Source: Zygotorulaspora mrakii | Taxonomy: Eukaryota; Ascomycota; Saccharomycetes; Saccharomycetales; Saccharomycetaceae | Assembly (NCBI RefSeq): GCF_013402915.1 | Contig: NC_050723.1 | Span: 1-64,000 of the forward strand | Direction: 5' to 3' | DNA length: 64,000 nt | In this document: piece after piece, positions 11,695 through 21,161 of the stretch | Layout of the letters: every line of letters starts with the position of its first letter | How positions within the stretch are numbered: position 1 is the stretch's first letter | Made by a program: the position numbers and the translations under genes | The notes under the pieces: model-generated | What the model was told of the DNA's origin: nothing | The model's input: only the letters and a program-made list of their open reading frames with translations | Database searches by the model: none

Positions 11695-11869
11695 ATGCCA
11701 ACCGATTTCCATAAAGTGACATGAGCACTTTACGAATCTGAATTTGAAAGAACATTTTAGGACAGTGCTACCTACCGCTTTGGACGACGCACGGTCAATT
11801 AATATCACCTTGGGGTTCCAATGGTTACAATTTCTTAGACTTTCAACCTGATATATAATCCAAGGTTTC
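11695..11869 (+). pseudogene. Broken 5' portion of the PUL1-like gene
   Basis: Upstream of the long open frame, three frames in turn read like protein but are cut by stops. ATG at 11695 gives MPTDFHKVT, then TGA, then ALYESEFERTF and TAG. Another frame gives GQCYLPLWTTHGQLISPW and GYNFLDFQPDI before stopping in a TA run near 11851. A third gives YNPRFHDLVYKSMLRAPSY from about 11852 and continues beneath the first part of the downstream open frame. This is what a frameshifted N-terminus looks like. An unrecognised intron or local sequence errors are alternatives. Confidence 0.45.
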
Positions 11870-13384
11870 ATGATCTGGTCTATAAGTCAATGTTGCGTGC
11901 TCCGTCCTATACCCCAATCGCGAGGTACATTCACGAGAATGTGGAGTGTGCTATTATTTGGCAGTATTGGAATCGGTCCTGATGCGCAAGGTAGTTGTTC
12001 GACAGTTATACCAGCCAATCAATTGGTCGGACAAGTAATTAGACTGATATTAACATGCAGTGATATGAGAGAAGCATTTTTTGATTTTCAATCTCTATTG
12101 GGTGATTCACATGCGCCCTCAGATCCTATGAAAGGCTTTCTTGCCTTCGATGCCCATGTTACAGACTGCGGATGCCACTTAAGGGCACAAATGTTGCAAG
12201 ATCTCATAATGCACTTCAAAAATGTAGCCAAAGTTGAAATTGAAATTTTCCAAGTTATGATAAAAAATCTAGAGCAGCTGGAAAATGAATGCATCTCGCT
12301 TATAAATCGTCTCTGCTGGAACAATTCAGATCCTTCAAAAATTGGTTTACCAAGAACGATTAAAGAACCCACTGAGCTTCTCAAATTTTTAAACTGGAAG
12401 GGCAAGGAAATCAACACTTTTCTTGGGGAGACTGACTGTCACAATAGGCCATCGGAGAGAACTGGTTACTGCGAAAGATCCTGGAGCGCTAAAAGCTCAA
12501 GAATGATACTAGAGTTTGTTTTCTGTTCACATTTTCTTTCTAAGCATAAAATTTACAATAAAAGAGATAAAGTGGACAGTGTTACTATTAATTTCGAGGG
12601 TGCATTTGAAAAAAGATTGGAGCTGGCAAACAGGCATCATTGCAATGGCCAAGGAAAGTTTGGCAGTGGCTGCCGCTATTTGAAACATGCAAAAGAAAGC
12701 AAAAATGTTTTCACTTCAAGAGTGGCCAATATTCAGGCGCGATTGGCACACCTATCTGTATCCTTTTTGAAATCCATAAACCACCTACAGATTGATATGA
12801 TTGAACTCTCAAAAGTATCGACTAAAAACATAACAGCCATCCCTAATTTTCTCCATTTCTTAATTTTGGAAAGAGAATGGACCAAAAAAAATACACCCTT
12901 ACTTCTTGCAGTTAGATACTTGAATTGTAATGTTTTTTTTGACATCTATTTTAAAGTCAGGATTAACAGCAATACACTAGAGTGGGAGCTAGAAGAAAAG
13001 AAGAGAGAAGAATTTGATTCAGATATTCCCTATGTGGTTATAACAGCGTTAGCTGCTAATGTTAAAAAAAATAATACTCCGGATCAATTGAAACGATCCA
13101 TTTTACAAGGCCATAAGCGCATGCGCCAATTTTGGCTATCCTTTATGTCGCAGCACCCTCAATATCCATTCAAGACTGGTTGCTGCGAAAAAGAGTACAT
13201 GAGAACAAAGCTTCCACACGAACTGTCAGAGCTATATTTTGTTTCGAATTCGTTGGAACTTGATAAGATTCTGATTGGTGATGGAACTACTTTTACACCT
13301 AAACACATATTTACTGAGTATCCAAACATCTTCTTCCATTTCCAAGATGAGGTCAAAGGAAAGAAAGGTGCACTCGTTATTTAG
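11870..13384 (+). CDS. PUL1: PUL1-position ORF, probable decaying pulcherriminic acid biosynthesis gene
   Basis: Open frame of 504 codons, first ATG at 11870, just downstream of an in-frame TGA at 11849. I do not recognise a domain with confidence; the identity rests on position, next to a P450, an MFS transporter and a Zn2Cys6 factor in a PUL-like order. In budding yeasts PUL1 and PUL2 are the proposed pulcherriminic acid biosynthesis enzymes. Several stretches look out of frame: the first 35 codons are Ser/Cys-rich while the other frame reads HDLVYKSMLRAPSYTPIARY; 12423-12506 reads better as TVTIGHRRELVTAKDPGALK; 12615-12680, after a run of six A, reads better as DWSWQTGIIAMAKESLAVAA. The C-terminal part (from about 12690) looks intact. 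Probably a pseudogene or a recently damaged allele. Confidence 0.5.
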   Translation: MIWSISQCCVLRPIPQSRGTFTRMWSVLLFGSIGIGPDAQGSCSTVIPANQLVGQVIRLILTCSDMREAFFDFQSLLGDSHAPSDPMKGFLAFDAHVTDCGCHLRAQMLQDLIMHFKNVAKVEIEIFQVMIKNLEQLENECISLINRLCWNNSDPSKIGLPRTIKEPTELLKFLNWKGKEINTFLGETDCHNRPSERTGYCERSWSAKSSRMILEFVFCSHFLSKHKIYNKRDKVDSVTINFEGAFEKRLELANRHHCNGQGKFGSGCRYLKHAKESKNVFTSRVANIQARLAHLSVSFLKSINHLQIDMIELSKVSTKNITAIPNFLHFLILEREWTKKNTPLLLAVRYLNCNVFFDIYFKVRINSNTLEWELEEKKREEFDSDIPYVVITALAANVKKNNTPDQLKRSILQGHKRMRQFWLSFMSQHPQYPFKTGCCEKEYMRTKLPHELSELYFVSNSLELDKILIGDGTTFTPKHIFTEYPNIFFHFQDEVKGKKGALVI

Positions 13385-13968
13385 TATTAAAAGATAAAGC
13401 TGTATTTTACAACCTTCATTGATGTATAAAATAAAATCTCCTAGTTTACTTCAGTATAGTCAGTTGATGAACGTAAAAGATAAAATGCGCTCACGTACTG
13501 CTGTTCGATAGCTGTGAAAATCCTAACAAATTTGCTCACTGTCGAAGTCCTATAGGCCTTCTATCATTGAATATTATCACGTACTGCTTGCTGTTTTTGG
13601 AAAGTATTTTTCAAGTGTCGGAGGACTATTCCCTCTTTAGTACTTTACAAGAAAACCGAAACGCATACGGTATTGCAAAATCTCGAAAAAAACATCGGCA
13701 TATTGATCTGTCATATAATCATTGCCTTGCCATTTAGTTGATATTAGGTATTATTCCAGATTGAGAAATTTTATCCAGCAAAGTGTTACCATTGATGAAT
13801 GCATCCTCTAATAAGAAATAGACTACCAAGCTAACTACTGGAATATTTACATTTCAAGTACCTTGGAAGGACAGAAAGTTTTTACTTGCTAAACAGAGAT
13901 TATATAAAGACTATGATTGCAAGGTACAACCATATTACTCTAGCGGTTTACCTGGAAAAAGTCACCAA
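13385..13968. other. Intergenic region PUL1-PUL2
   Basis: Presumed promoter of the P450 gene. AT-rich, with a TATATAAA-type element at about 13902-13909, 60-70 bp upstream of the start. No other gene is seen. Confidence 0.5.
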
Positions 13969-15534
13969 ATGTTGCTAGAAAATCTAGTAAACCATGTTTG
14001 GAACAATTTATGGAGATGTCTGTATTACTTGTCTTTCTCCGCAATGCTGGTGTATGTGGCCAAAGAATGCAAATCTGCATACGGTTTTAATAATTTGGGT
14101 CAAACTATTATAGTGCAAGTTGACAAACAGAAAAGGCCCGTCCCCTATAACATGTGCGATTGCTCGAAAGATAAATTCCTTCGTGGAAAAGATTTATCCC
14201 TAGAAAATAAGCAGCGCTATGGAGATATATATATACAACGCAGTGGTACCTATAAAGAAGTAGTACTTACCACACCCGATCAATTAATGGGCTTTTACAA
14301 AAGTGACATCAAAAACCATAAAAAGTTAGACACCTTTGGAGCCGGTGCTTTTTTAGTTTCGCTCTTGGGGCAATGTTTGGGATTTCAAAACGGTTCTAAA
14401 TGGCTTACAAAGAGGAAGGTTTTTGATTCCTTTTTCACCCACAGGGCCGCTGTGCAGAATCTGCCTCTCATGATTGAATATATATCAGAGTGGTGTGAGA
14501 CAATCAAAGTTGAACAGCCAATAGAAATAGATCCACTCCACTTTATAAGTGAAGTGCCTTTCACTATTATCGCAAAATACTTGTATGGAGATGACTTGGC
14601 CACAACTGAATTTTTGGAGGCCTTGAAGAACTTAGTACCAGGTCATACACAACTTATGCACTTCTCTTTTCTCTCTGTTATTGGTCGTTTCAAAATCTTT
14701 CAATATTTTCCTTTCAAGCAGGTAACACTTTTATCTTCTTTCCAAAGGAAGTTTGTAAAACTAACCATACAACAAGTCCAGAAAGCCAAAAAGCTGGGAA
14801 AGGATTCAATAGTTCTGCAACTATACAAACGTGTAGAGGACGGTACATTCACGTTGGAAAACTGGATTCAAACGATCGATGAAATTCTGTTTGCAAATGT
14901 CGATGTGACAGGTACAATAATGGCTTGGGCATTAGTTGAAATGGGTCTTAATAGCGACGAGCAAAGGATCTTAAGAGATGAAATCATGAAGTATACTTCT
15001 ACGAGTTATTTGGAGTGCTCTATGCCCAAGGCGAAAGCTGTAAATGATTATGTCAAAAGATCGGATACTTTCCTGCATATGTGTGTTCTGGAAATCTTGA
15101 GACTTCATCCCCTTCTCTGGTTTAGTTTCCCAGAGACCACCTCAAAGACTATATTAATTGATGGGTATGAAATATTGCCCAACACGCCTATTGTTGTCGA
15201 TCAATATCAAATTAATTATAATTCTCCCATTTGGAATCCTCCCAATAAACACAATGGTTACGGTAGTGAATTTCATCCTTGGAGGTTCTCTAATATTAGC
15301 CTTAGGGATGCTTTGTACAGCCAAGTTACATTCGGTGCTGGAGCACGTAAGTGTTTGGGAAAGAATTTTGCAGAGATTTTAATCAAAACAGAACTCGTTC
15401 ACATTTTAGCTAGGTTTGAGATATCAACGCTAGAAGAAGTGAAGTTTTCAAAGGACACTTTTGTTGTTCAGCCATTGGCAAAATTAAAGCTTAGCCCTCT
15501 ACCAACTAGTGATTATATATCCTTTAAGGTGTAA
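13969..15534 (+). CDS. PUL2: Cytochrome P450, PUL2-like (pulcherriminic acid biosynthesis)
   Basis: 521 codons with the full set of P450 landmarks: a hydrophobic N-terminal anchor (about residues 15-31), the C-helix WLTKR, the I-helix segment ANVDVTG (D312, T314), the ExxR motif EILR (E375-R378), and the heme loop FGAGARKCLG with the cysteine ligand C462. It belongs to the CYP56/DIT2-like fungal P450s. The neighbours (MFS, Zn2Cys6) point to PUL2, the oxidase that converts cyclodileucine to pulcherriminic acid, rather than DIT2 of dityrosine synthesis, since no DIT1-like enzyme lies beside it. It is intact, unlike the ORF upstream, and would be membrane-bound in the ER (family knowledge). The substrate is inferred. 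Confidence 0.75.
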   Translation: MLLENLVNHVWNNLWRCLYYLSFSAMLVYVAKECKSAYGFNNLGQTIIVQVDKQKRPVPYNMCDCSKDKFLRGKDLSLENKQRYGDIYIQRSGTYKEVVLTTPDQLMGFYKSDIKNHKKLDTFGAGAFLVSLLGQCLGFQNGSKWLTKRKVFDSFFTHRAAVQNLPLMIEYISEWCETIKVEQPIEIDPLHFISEVPFTIIAKYLYGDDLATTEFLEALKNLVPGHTQLMHFSFLSVIGRFKIFQYFPFKQVTLLSSFQRKFVKLTIQQVQKAKKLGKDSIVLQLYKRVEDGTFTLENWIQTIDEILFANVDVTGTIMAWALVEMGLNSDEQRILRDEIMKYTSTSYLECSMPKAKAVNDYVKRSDTFLHMCVLEILRLHPLLWFSFPETTSKTILIDGYEILPNTPIVVDQYQINYNSPIWNPPNKHNGYGSEFHPWRFSNISLRDALYSQVTFGAGARKCLGKNFAEILIKTELVHILARFEISTLEEVKFSKDTFVVQPLAKLKLSPLPTSDYISFKV

Positions 15535-16017
15535 TTAAGTATTAGTTAATCTAGTTTTAAAAATTCACTTCTACAAATTAATTGTAATACTAATACAATA
15601 TCGGCTCGGAATCCACTTATTGGATAAAAAAACAAATACTGAGCGAATGCTCTGATGAGGATGCAAAATTCGAAATCTACTTTCAAAAACATTTTGAAAA
15701 GTTTTAGCCATAGTTTGAATTTCGGTAGGCTGAATGGCTGGCAAATAACTCGCGGAGAATCATTTCCCTTTAGAGAAATGATATTCCGTAATGAAAGTAT
15801 CCTGTTTTTCTCGACCTGCGAAAATAATGGCGAATGAGATTCAAGATACACGCAAGGACATACAAAGACATGTTCCATTCAATAAAAAGAGTAAAGACCA
15901 TTCCTAATCTGGGAGTCATGATTCAACTTCCTTACTATATAAAGTGGTTGACAAATTACCGAGGCATCTGGCAAGGACCTCTAGTGCGAAATATAATAAC
16001 ACATTGTACTCATAAAA
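15535..16017. other. Intergenic region PUL2-PUL3
   Basis: Presumed 3' end of the P450 gene and promoter of the transporter gene. Open frames on both strands here lack recognisable motifs. Nothing else is seen. Confidence 0.5.
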
Positions 16018-17462
16018 ATGGAAGCATCAAAAAAAAAGCTGTACCTCAAATATTTAGTAGTGGTTTTAATGGCTGTTCAATTTAGTTTTGATTCCTGTGT
16101 TTACCTCTCAAGTGTGGTGAACTACATTAAATCGGTAAGTATCATGGTTTTGGAAAATAATTAGGTAGACACCTTATTAACATTTGACAGACTGGTGTAA
16201 AAAATCCTGACAGTTTTTTATTTGTAATGCAAGCTGTTTCTGCTGCTGTTCAAGTATTTGCTTCATTCTTTATTGGAAACATAGTTGAATTGGTTGGTTC
16301 CATGAGATGGACAATAATTTCTCTTTACTTTCTATCTTTTGTGGGCAATTTTTTATATTCATGTGGAGGAGCAATTTCACCAGGTACTCTATTAGGAGGT
16401 CGTATCATATGTGGTACAGCTTCTGCATCAGGGGCCGTAATATTTAGTTATATTACCTCAGTCACAACTGAGAAAGAAGTTGTCTTCAAATTGGTAGCAA
16501 TATACAGAACGTCAGCTGGAATCTGCATGGCGCTGTCGCAGGTAGTTGCCATACTTTTCGGCCTCTTAGACTTCAAGATCCGGGGATATCAAATAAACTC
16601 ATACAATGCGCCAACATTTGCAGCAAGTTTCTTTATTCTTGCAATATGCTCTTTGTTGGTCATAGTTCTAGAAGATCCCGGAGAGAAACCTAAAAAAGGA
16701 CAAAACACAAACTTTTTTGCAGTCTGGAAACAGTTTTTCAGCACAAAGAGATCACGACTTTTTTCATGCTTAATCTTATTATGGTGTATGTTTCATTCAT
16801 CCTTCATCATGAGCGAAGTGATGTATTTTATGCCGGTCTTCCTTACACTCCATCTTGATTGGCAAACAAAATTTCAGGGGGTATCTTTTATGATAGCCTC
16901 CATTTTAGGAGTTGCTGGTAGCTATTTTGCTCCAAAACTCATTCACACCAAGCTTTTTACGAAAAGCAGCAAGATTATCCATAGTGAATCTGAATCAACT
17001 CACAGCAATGAATTGGAAAAGCAAGTCATACTGAAAACCAAAGAAATAGAAAAGGATTCTTTATATGTTAATCAGGTCAAGTTCTCCCTTTTTTCGCTGA
17101 TCGTGGCTTTGATTGGTCAAGCTTTCATGATTGGAGCAAGTGAATCTTTGAAGCACAATTCTCTACCTGCTACGAATTCTGGTGTCTTTTTTGTCGCGGG
17201 GCTATCGGTAACAATGATAGGATATAATTTTTTGGCTTCTAGTATTCCCGCATTATTTTCAATGCACATTGATCCTAGTTTAAAGCTACAATTGATGCCA
17301 TCGGTTGGTGCTATCTCGGGCATTGGGAAACTCGTTTCTCCCATCGTATTAGCTGCTTTATACAAAACAAGACTTGGATTACCGATTGGAGTTGGTTTTG
17401 GTATGATTTTGGTGGCTATCTCTATACCTCCCCTATATTGGCTCAGAATAAAAAGATTCTAG
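16018..17462 (+). CDS. PUL3: MFS transporter, PUL3-like, with one 5' intron
   Basis: Two exons join in frame. Exon 1 (16018-16134) encodes 39 residues, MEASKKKLYLKYLVVVLM followed by the rest of the first membrane helix. Exon 2 (16191-17462) starts TGVKNPDSFLFVMQAVSAAV. The product is 462 residues, a normal length for the family; starting at the first ATG of exon 2 (16227) would lose the first helix. There are about 12 hydrophobic segments, a central cytosolic loop rich in Ser, Glu and Lys (about residues 305-340), and MFS_1 character. PUL3 is the pulcherrimin transporter required for use of iron-pulcherrimin, and S. cerevisiae keeps a homologue (YNR062C). Its place between the P450 and the Zn2Cys6 gene supports the call. 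Confidence 0.75.
16135..16190 (+). other. Spliceosomal intron of the PUL3-like gene
   Basis: 56 nt intron with donor GTAAGT, branch-like TATTAAC (consensus TACTAAC) and acceptor GACAG; the branch point is only about 9 nt from the acceptor. The length is not a multiple of three. Removing it joins two open frames exactly between the first and second halves of the N-terminal membrane region. Confidence 0.8.
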
Positions 17463-18421
17463 ATATACTCAAACGATTGTTTTAGTCAGATATACTGGCC
17501 TTCAATATCAAAAAGGTAGCTTAGGTACTAGAGAGATTACCAGTAAACAAATTAATAATTTTAATTGTTAATTTGACAAGCAATCGCAAAATTTATCATC
17601 TGGCCATTTTTGCGGCTCTCGAACACTTTGGTCTTATTTTCAAATTGTCCAGGAAAGACACATTATAATACCCACCATTGCAGGTAAAATTAGCTAGATT
17701 AATGTTATTATGGTGAACGCTCTCATTTCTTTAGGTCACTAAATCTCTTAGAAGGGAAGTTAGGTCTCTAGCTTGAGCCATTTTTGGAGGCGAATCGATT
17801 TAGTATTCACCAAATATTCCATAGTCAACCTGGCAAACCTCACGACTTGAGCATTCACAGAAATTATGTAAAATATACCAAGATCTGAATTCATTTTTCT
17901 CTGTACTTTATGACTATTGTAAGCAATTGCCTGACAGATTGAAAAATATATATAGTTCTAATTTAGTTTTGACAAACCATAGTGGCGTTTTTTAGTTGAA
18001 GTGTTCCATGAGAATCACAATTATAATTCCCAAAACTCACCATCAATTTTTTTTCCCCTTAAGGGCCTTGATTTTCGAGGATAAAAGTACCGCACCGAAC
18101 GTCATTTTTGTTCATTACGACATTGTATTTCATTCTGTTTCACAAAATGTAGAGATAAAGGATCCTTTTTTCTAGAGATCTTCTATACACTACAGTTGGC
18201 TTTTATGTGAACTCTGGTGTATGTAAGATGCTTGTATTTCAAAGATGCTATCGTAAATCTAATGAATCAGATATCAGCAGTAACAAAATGTATGATTCGA
18301 AAAAACGGTTATAGGATTCAGGAAACACTAAATCTACATATATTGGGCGACCATAAACAAATAGGTAAGATTTACGAATTCCAAGGTAATGCCAGATTGT
18401 TCATTAGACAGGCTGTATTTT
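17463..18421. other. Convergent intergenic region PUL3-PUL4
   Basis: 959 bp between two convergent genes; AT-rich with T and A runs suited to transcript ends. A 70-codon frame at 18217-18429 has no recognisable features. No gene is called. Confidence 0.5.
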
Positions 18422-20398
18422 TCATATGAATAGGCAAGTCCAGAAAGAATACGGGTGCTCCGGTCTTAACACACTTTTATCTTCTTTTATGTTCTCAATA
18501 TTGGTTATAAGATCGAGAAGATTTTTTTGAATCGGGAGTAGCTGTACTAAATGACCCAAGACCTCTAAAGCAAGTTTGTACTCGAAGAAATTTCTCTCCT
18601 GAAGAAATGTTGTCGATTTTTTAAACCGAAGAAGAATAAGGCATGAAATGAACAAAGTTATCGATGCCGTTCTCAAAGGATAGCAAAAGTTCCAGTCCAA
18701 GTGTTTTATTATGTCATCTTTATTATGTGAATTTTGCTGCGTGTAATGTCCCCATATTTGGTGTATAATTGAATTTGCGACTGTTACGGCTTGCAAAGAA
18801 TATCTTGATATTAGACGTGGCCGGTATAGTAAAAAACACGTTTGTGCTCTGAAGCTTGACAATTCTAGCATAAGTACCCGACTCCGGAAGAACAAACTCT
18901 CTTCGAAAATTGGATAGCTACGTAGGTGCTCAACCTCCTTTGATATCTTCTCTAACTCTCCTTCTAAATTCTCAAGGCAAAGCATATTTACTGTCGCCGA
19001 AACGTACAATTCAGAAAAGACTCTTGTCTGGATATCAGCCAATTGTACACGTAGCTGCATAAAAGACAGAGAGAGCTCATCAATATCAACAAATAATGGC
19101 ATCTTGCAGGGTAGAGGAGTAGATATTTGTGATAGCATCAAAAAAGACTCTCTTCCCAAAGATGTCGTCAACATACAAAATGAGCACCAAACGTTCCAGA
19201 ATAATAATATCAGGCCAGAGCCTGTGATGTTTGATTTTATTAATTCTTGAGCCGACTCATTCTTGGTTATGCCTAGAGCGATAGCAACCTGTAGAGCATT
19301 CAGACTCAGATATAATTGTCCCTCTAGAGAGATCATTATTGACATAAAGTTTGCCATTAAAGCTAATCCACAAAATACATCAATTGACGGCCTCAAGATG
19401 ACACTCGGGACCATATTTTTTGCGATATTGTAATATTTATGTGCTATTGTCGCTGCGTTTGAAAAGCCAGCTTTTGAATTGGATGAACTATCTGAAAGTA
19501 TATCTCTTTTCTTCATCGTTAGTGCACCAAGACATAAAACAGTAGCTAATAAAAATTTCTCTTCACTGTCACCTTCTTCTATTTCCAAATCTTGATGGCG
19601 ATCCACTAATCTAATGAGGTAGTGTTTTGAAATGCCGGGTGGTGTATGTAATTGATTCTCAAATAAAATATCGATTAAATGGTATCTTTGAGAGACATAC
19701 CCCATCTTTTCCTTTATTTTAGACCTACCATTCAAAAGGGCACTTTTTTTCTTGCAGCCATTTGAGGGATAGCGAAAGCTCTCATCTTGAAGCACACATC
19801 CCTGATTGCAATCCAGAGTGTGCTCCTCTCCTTTATCCTGATCCTGTAAGTGGGGCTTATCACCCAGTAGTTTAAGAAAGGTTTCGAAATCAGTTCCCTC
19901 AAATTGGAAGTTTTCGAAAACGGAATCAATAGACATTTGGTTGGTCCTCCTCTCATCATCAACAAATAGCAAACCATCCCTATCTAAATTCAACTCGTTA
20001 CAAGGAATGGTTCCCTGCGTTTCATCTTTATGTGTTCTTCTCGCCCTATCTGAAATGTTTTTCTGAGTTCCTGGGTTAATTGTATCCTGATGAGTACAGC
20101 TTTCCTGCGTTACTTCTTTATCATTTTTTTCAATCCTATCAAATGTATTTTCCCCACTTCCTGATTTTAATGTGCCCTGACCCCTTAGAGTACGGTTCTT
20201 AAAGACAAACATTAGGGAGTCACCTTTAATCTTTCTTTTGTCTTTTCTCCTATCGATCACATAACTGCAACATTCGCTGATGTTGAGCTTAATACACCTA
20301 TTACAAGGACTCTTTCCGTCACATTTTAATTTTCGTTTCCGGCACATGGTACACGCATTTCTAGCCAACTCTTTTTTGCCTTCATCGATCCCTTCCAT
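18422..20398 (-). CDS. PUL4: Zn2Cys6 transcription factor, PUL4-like cluster regulator
   Basis: 658 codons from ATG at 20398. The frame stays open to 20461, but that position is TTG. The N-terminal binuclear zinc cluster is complete: C16-x2-C19-x6-C26-x5-C32-x2-C35-x7-C43, followed by a basic linker (RRKDKRKIKG). A Ser/Thr/Asp-rich middle and a helical fungal-specific regulatory region (about residues 270-600) follow. PUL4 is the regulator of pulcherrimin synthesis and transport genes in yeasts, with YNR063W as the S. cerevisiae homologue. It is convergent with PUL3. Zinc-cluster proteins are numerous, so the name depends on the neighbourhood. Confidence 0.7.
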   Translation of the reverse strand: MEGIDEGKKELARNACTMCRKRKLKCDGKSPCNRCIKLNISECCSYVIDRRKDKRKIKGDSLMFVFKNRTLRGQGTLKSGSGENTFDRIEKNDKEVTQESCTHQDTINPGTQKNISDRARRTHKDETQGTIPCNELNLDRDGLLFVDDERRTNQMSIDSVFENFQFEGTDFETFLKLLGDKPHLQDQDKGEEHTLDCNQGCVLQDESFRYPSNGCKKKSALLNGRSKIKEKMGYVSQRYHLIDILFENQLHTPPGISKHYLIRLVDRHQDLEIEEGDSEEKFLLATVLCLGALTMKKRDILSDSSSNSKAGFSNAATIAHKYYNIAKNMVPSVILRPSIDVFCGLALMANFMSIMISLEGQLYLSLNALQVAIALGITKNESAQELIKSNITGSGLILLFWNVWCSFCMLTTSLGRESFLMLSQISTPLPCKMPLFVDIDELSLSFMQLRVQLADIQTRVFSELYVSATVNMLCLENLEGELEKISKEVEHLRSYPIFEESLFFRSRVLMLELSSFRAQTCFLLYRPRLISRYSLQAVTVANSIIHQIWGHYTQQNSHNKDDIIKHLDWNFCYPLRTASITLFISCLILLRFKKSTTFLQERNFFEYKLALEVLGHLVQLLPIQKNLLDLITNIENIKEDKSVLRPEHPYSFWTCLFI

Positions 20399-21161
20399 AC
20401 TCCAATAGGCTATCAGGAATAAAATTACCTTGTGTGAGCTAGATTTTTTCCGTGATACCAAAATATGCTATTTACAAATTAGCAGTTACAATATTTTTAG
20501 CTTCCGCGGCAAAACTTCATTGTCTGGTGATTTTGTAACCAGGACAACTTTTCATCAGCACCTCTGCTACCCGTCAAATCAACTATTTGAGATTTAAGCT
20601 GGTTGTTTTCAAAAAGCCAGAAAAATTGGAAAATGCAGCACTGGGAACGAATACCCCACGTTACACAGATTGGCACCACGAATATAAAATTCTTATAATT
20701 CAAGAATAGTACAGTAATTAAATACGAACTTGTATTCGTAACACACTAATACAGTCAGAACAGCATTAGTTCAGCAGGATAGGAACAATCCTGACCGTCT
20801 GTGAGGCAGCGCTAATTAAAAATATAGGTGATTCAGAAGCCTGTTGATTACTCGAGTTCATCAATAAAATTAGAATCCGATTCGACAAAAATTGGCTCGC
20901 AGTCATAGTAGAGTTAACTGTATACATTAAATTTTCAAAATAGATCGAGAAAGCCATGAGATCGTACAATGCTGCAGTATTCTAAAAGCGTTTGTTTTTC
21001 TCTGAGTTGATCCTTTTCCAAGCGCCATTATGTCACATGATTAGGACTGACCGTGATTTTTGTCATCTTCTCGAAGCGATATTCTTTACAAAGAAATTAT
21101 TGCACTTGATGGTTGCAGTATGATAAGGCAGCATGAATGATATTGGTATAATAGTGGCGAT
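20399..21161. other. Divergent promoter region PUL4 / antiporter
   Basis: 763 bp shared upstream region of two divergently transcribed genes. Open frames of 67-68 codons on the minus strand (20497-20703, 20766-20969) have no family features. No other gene is seen. Confidence 0.5.
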
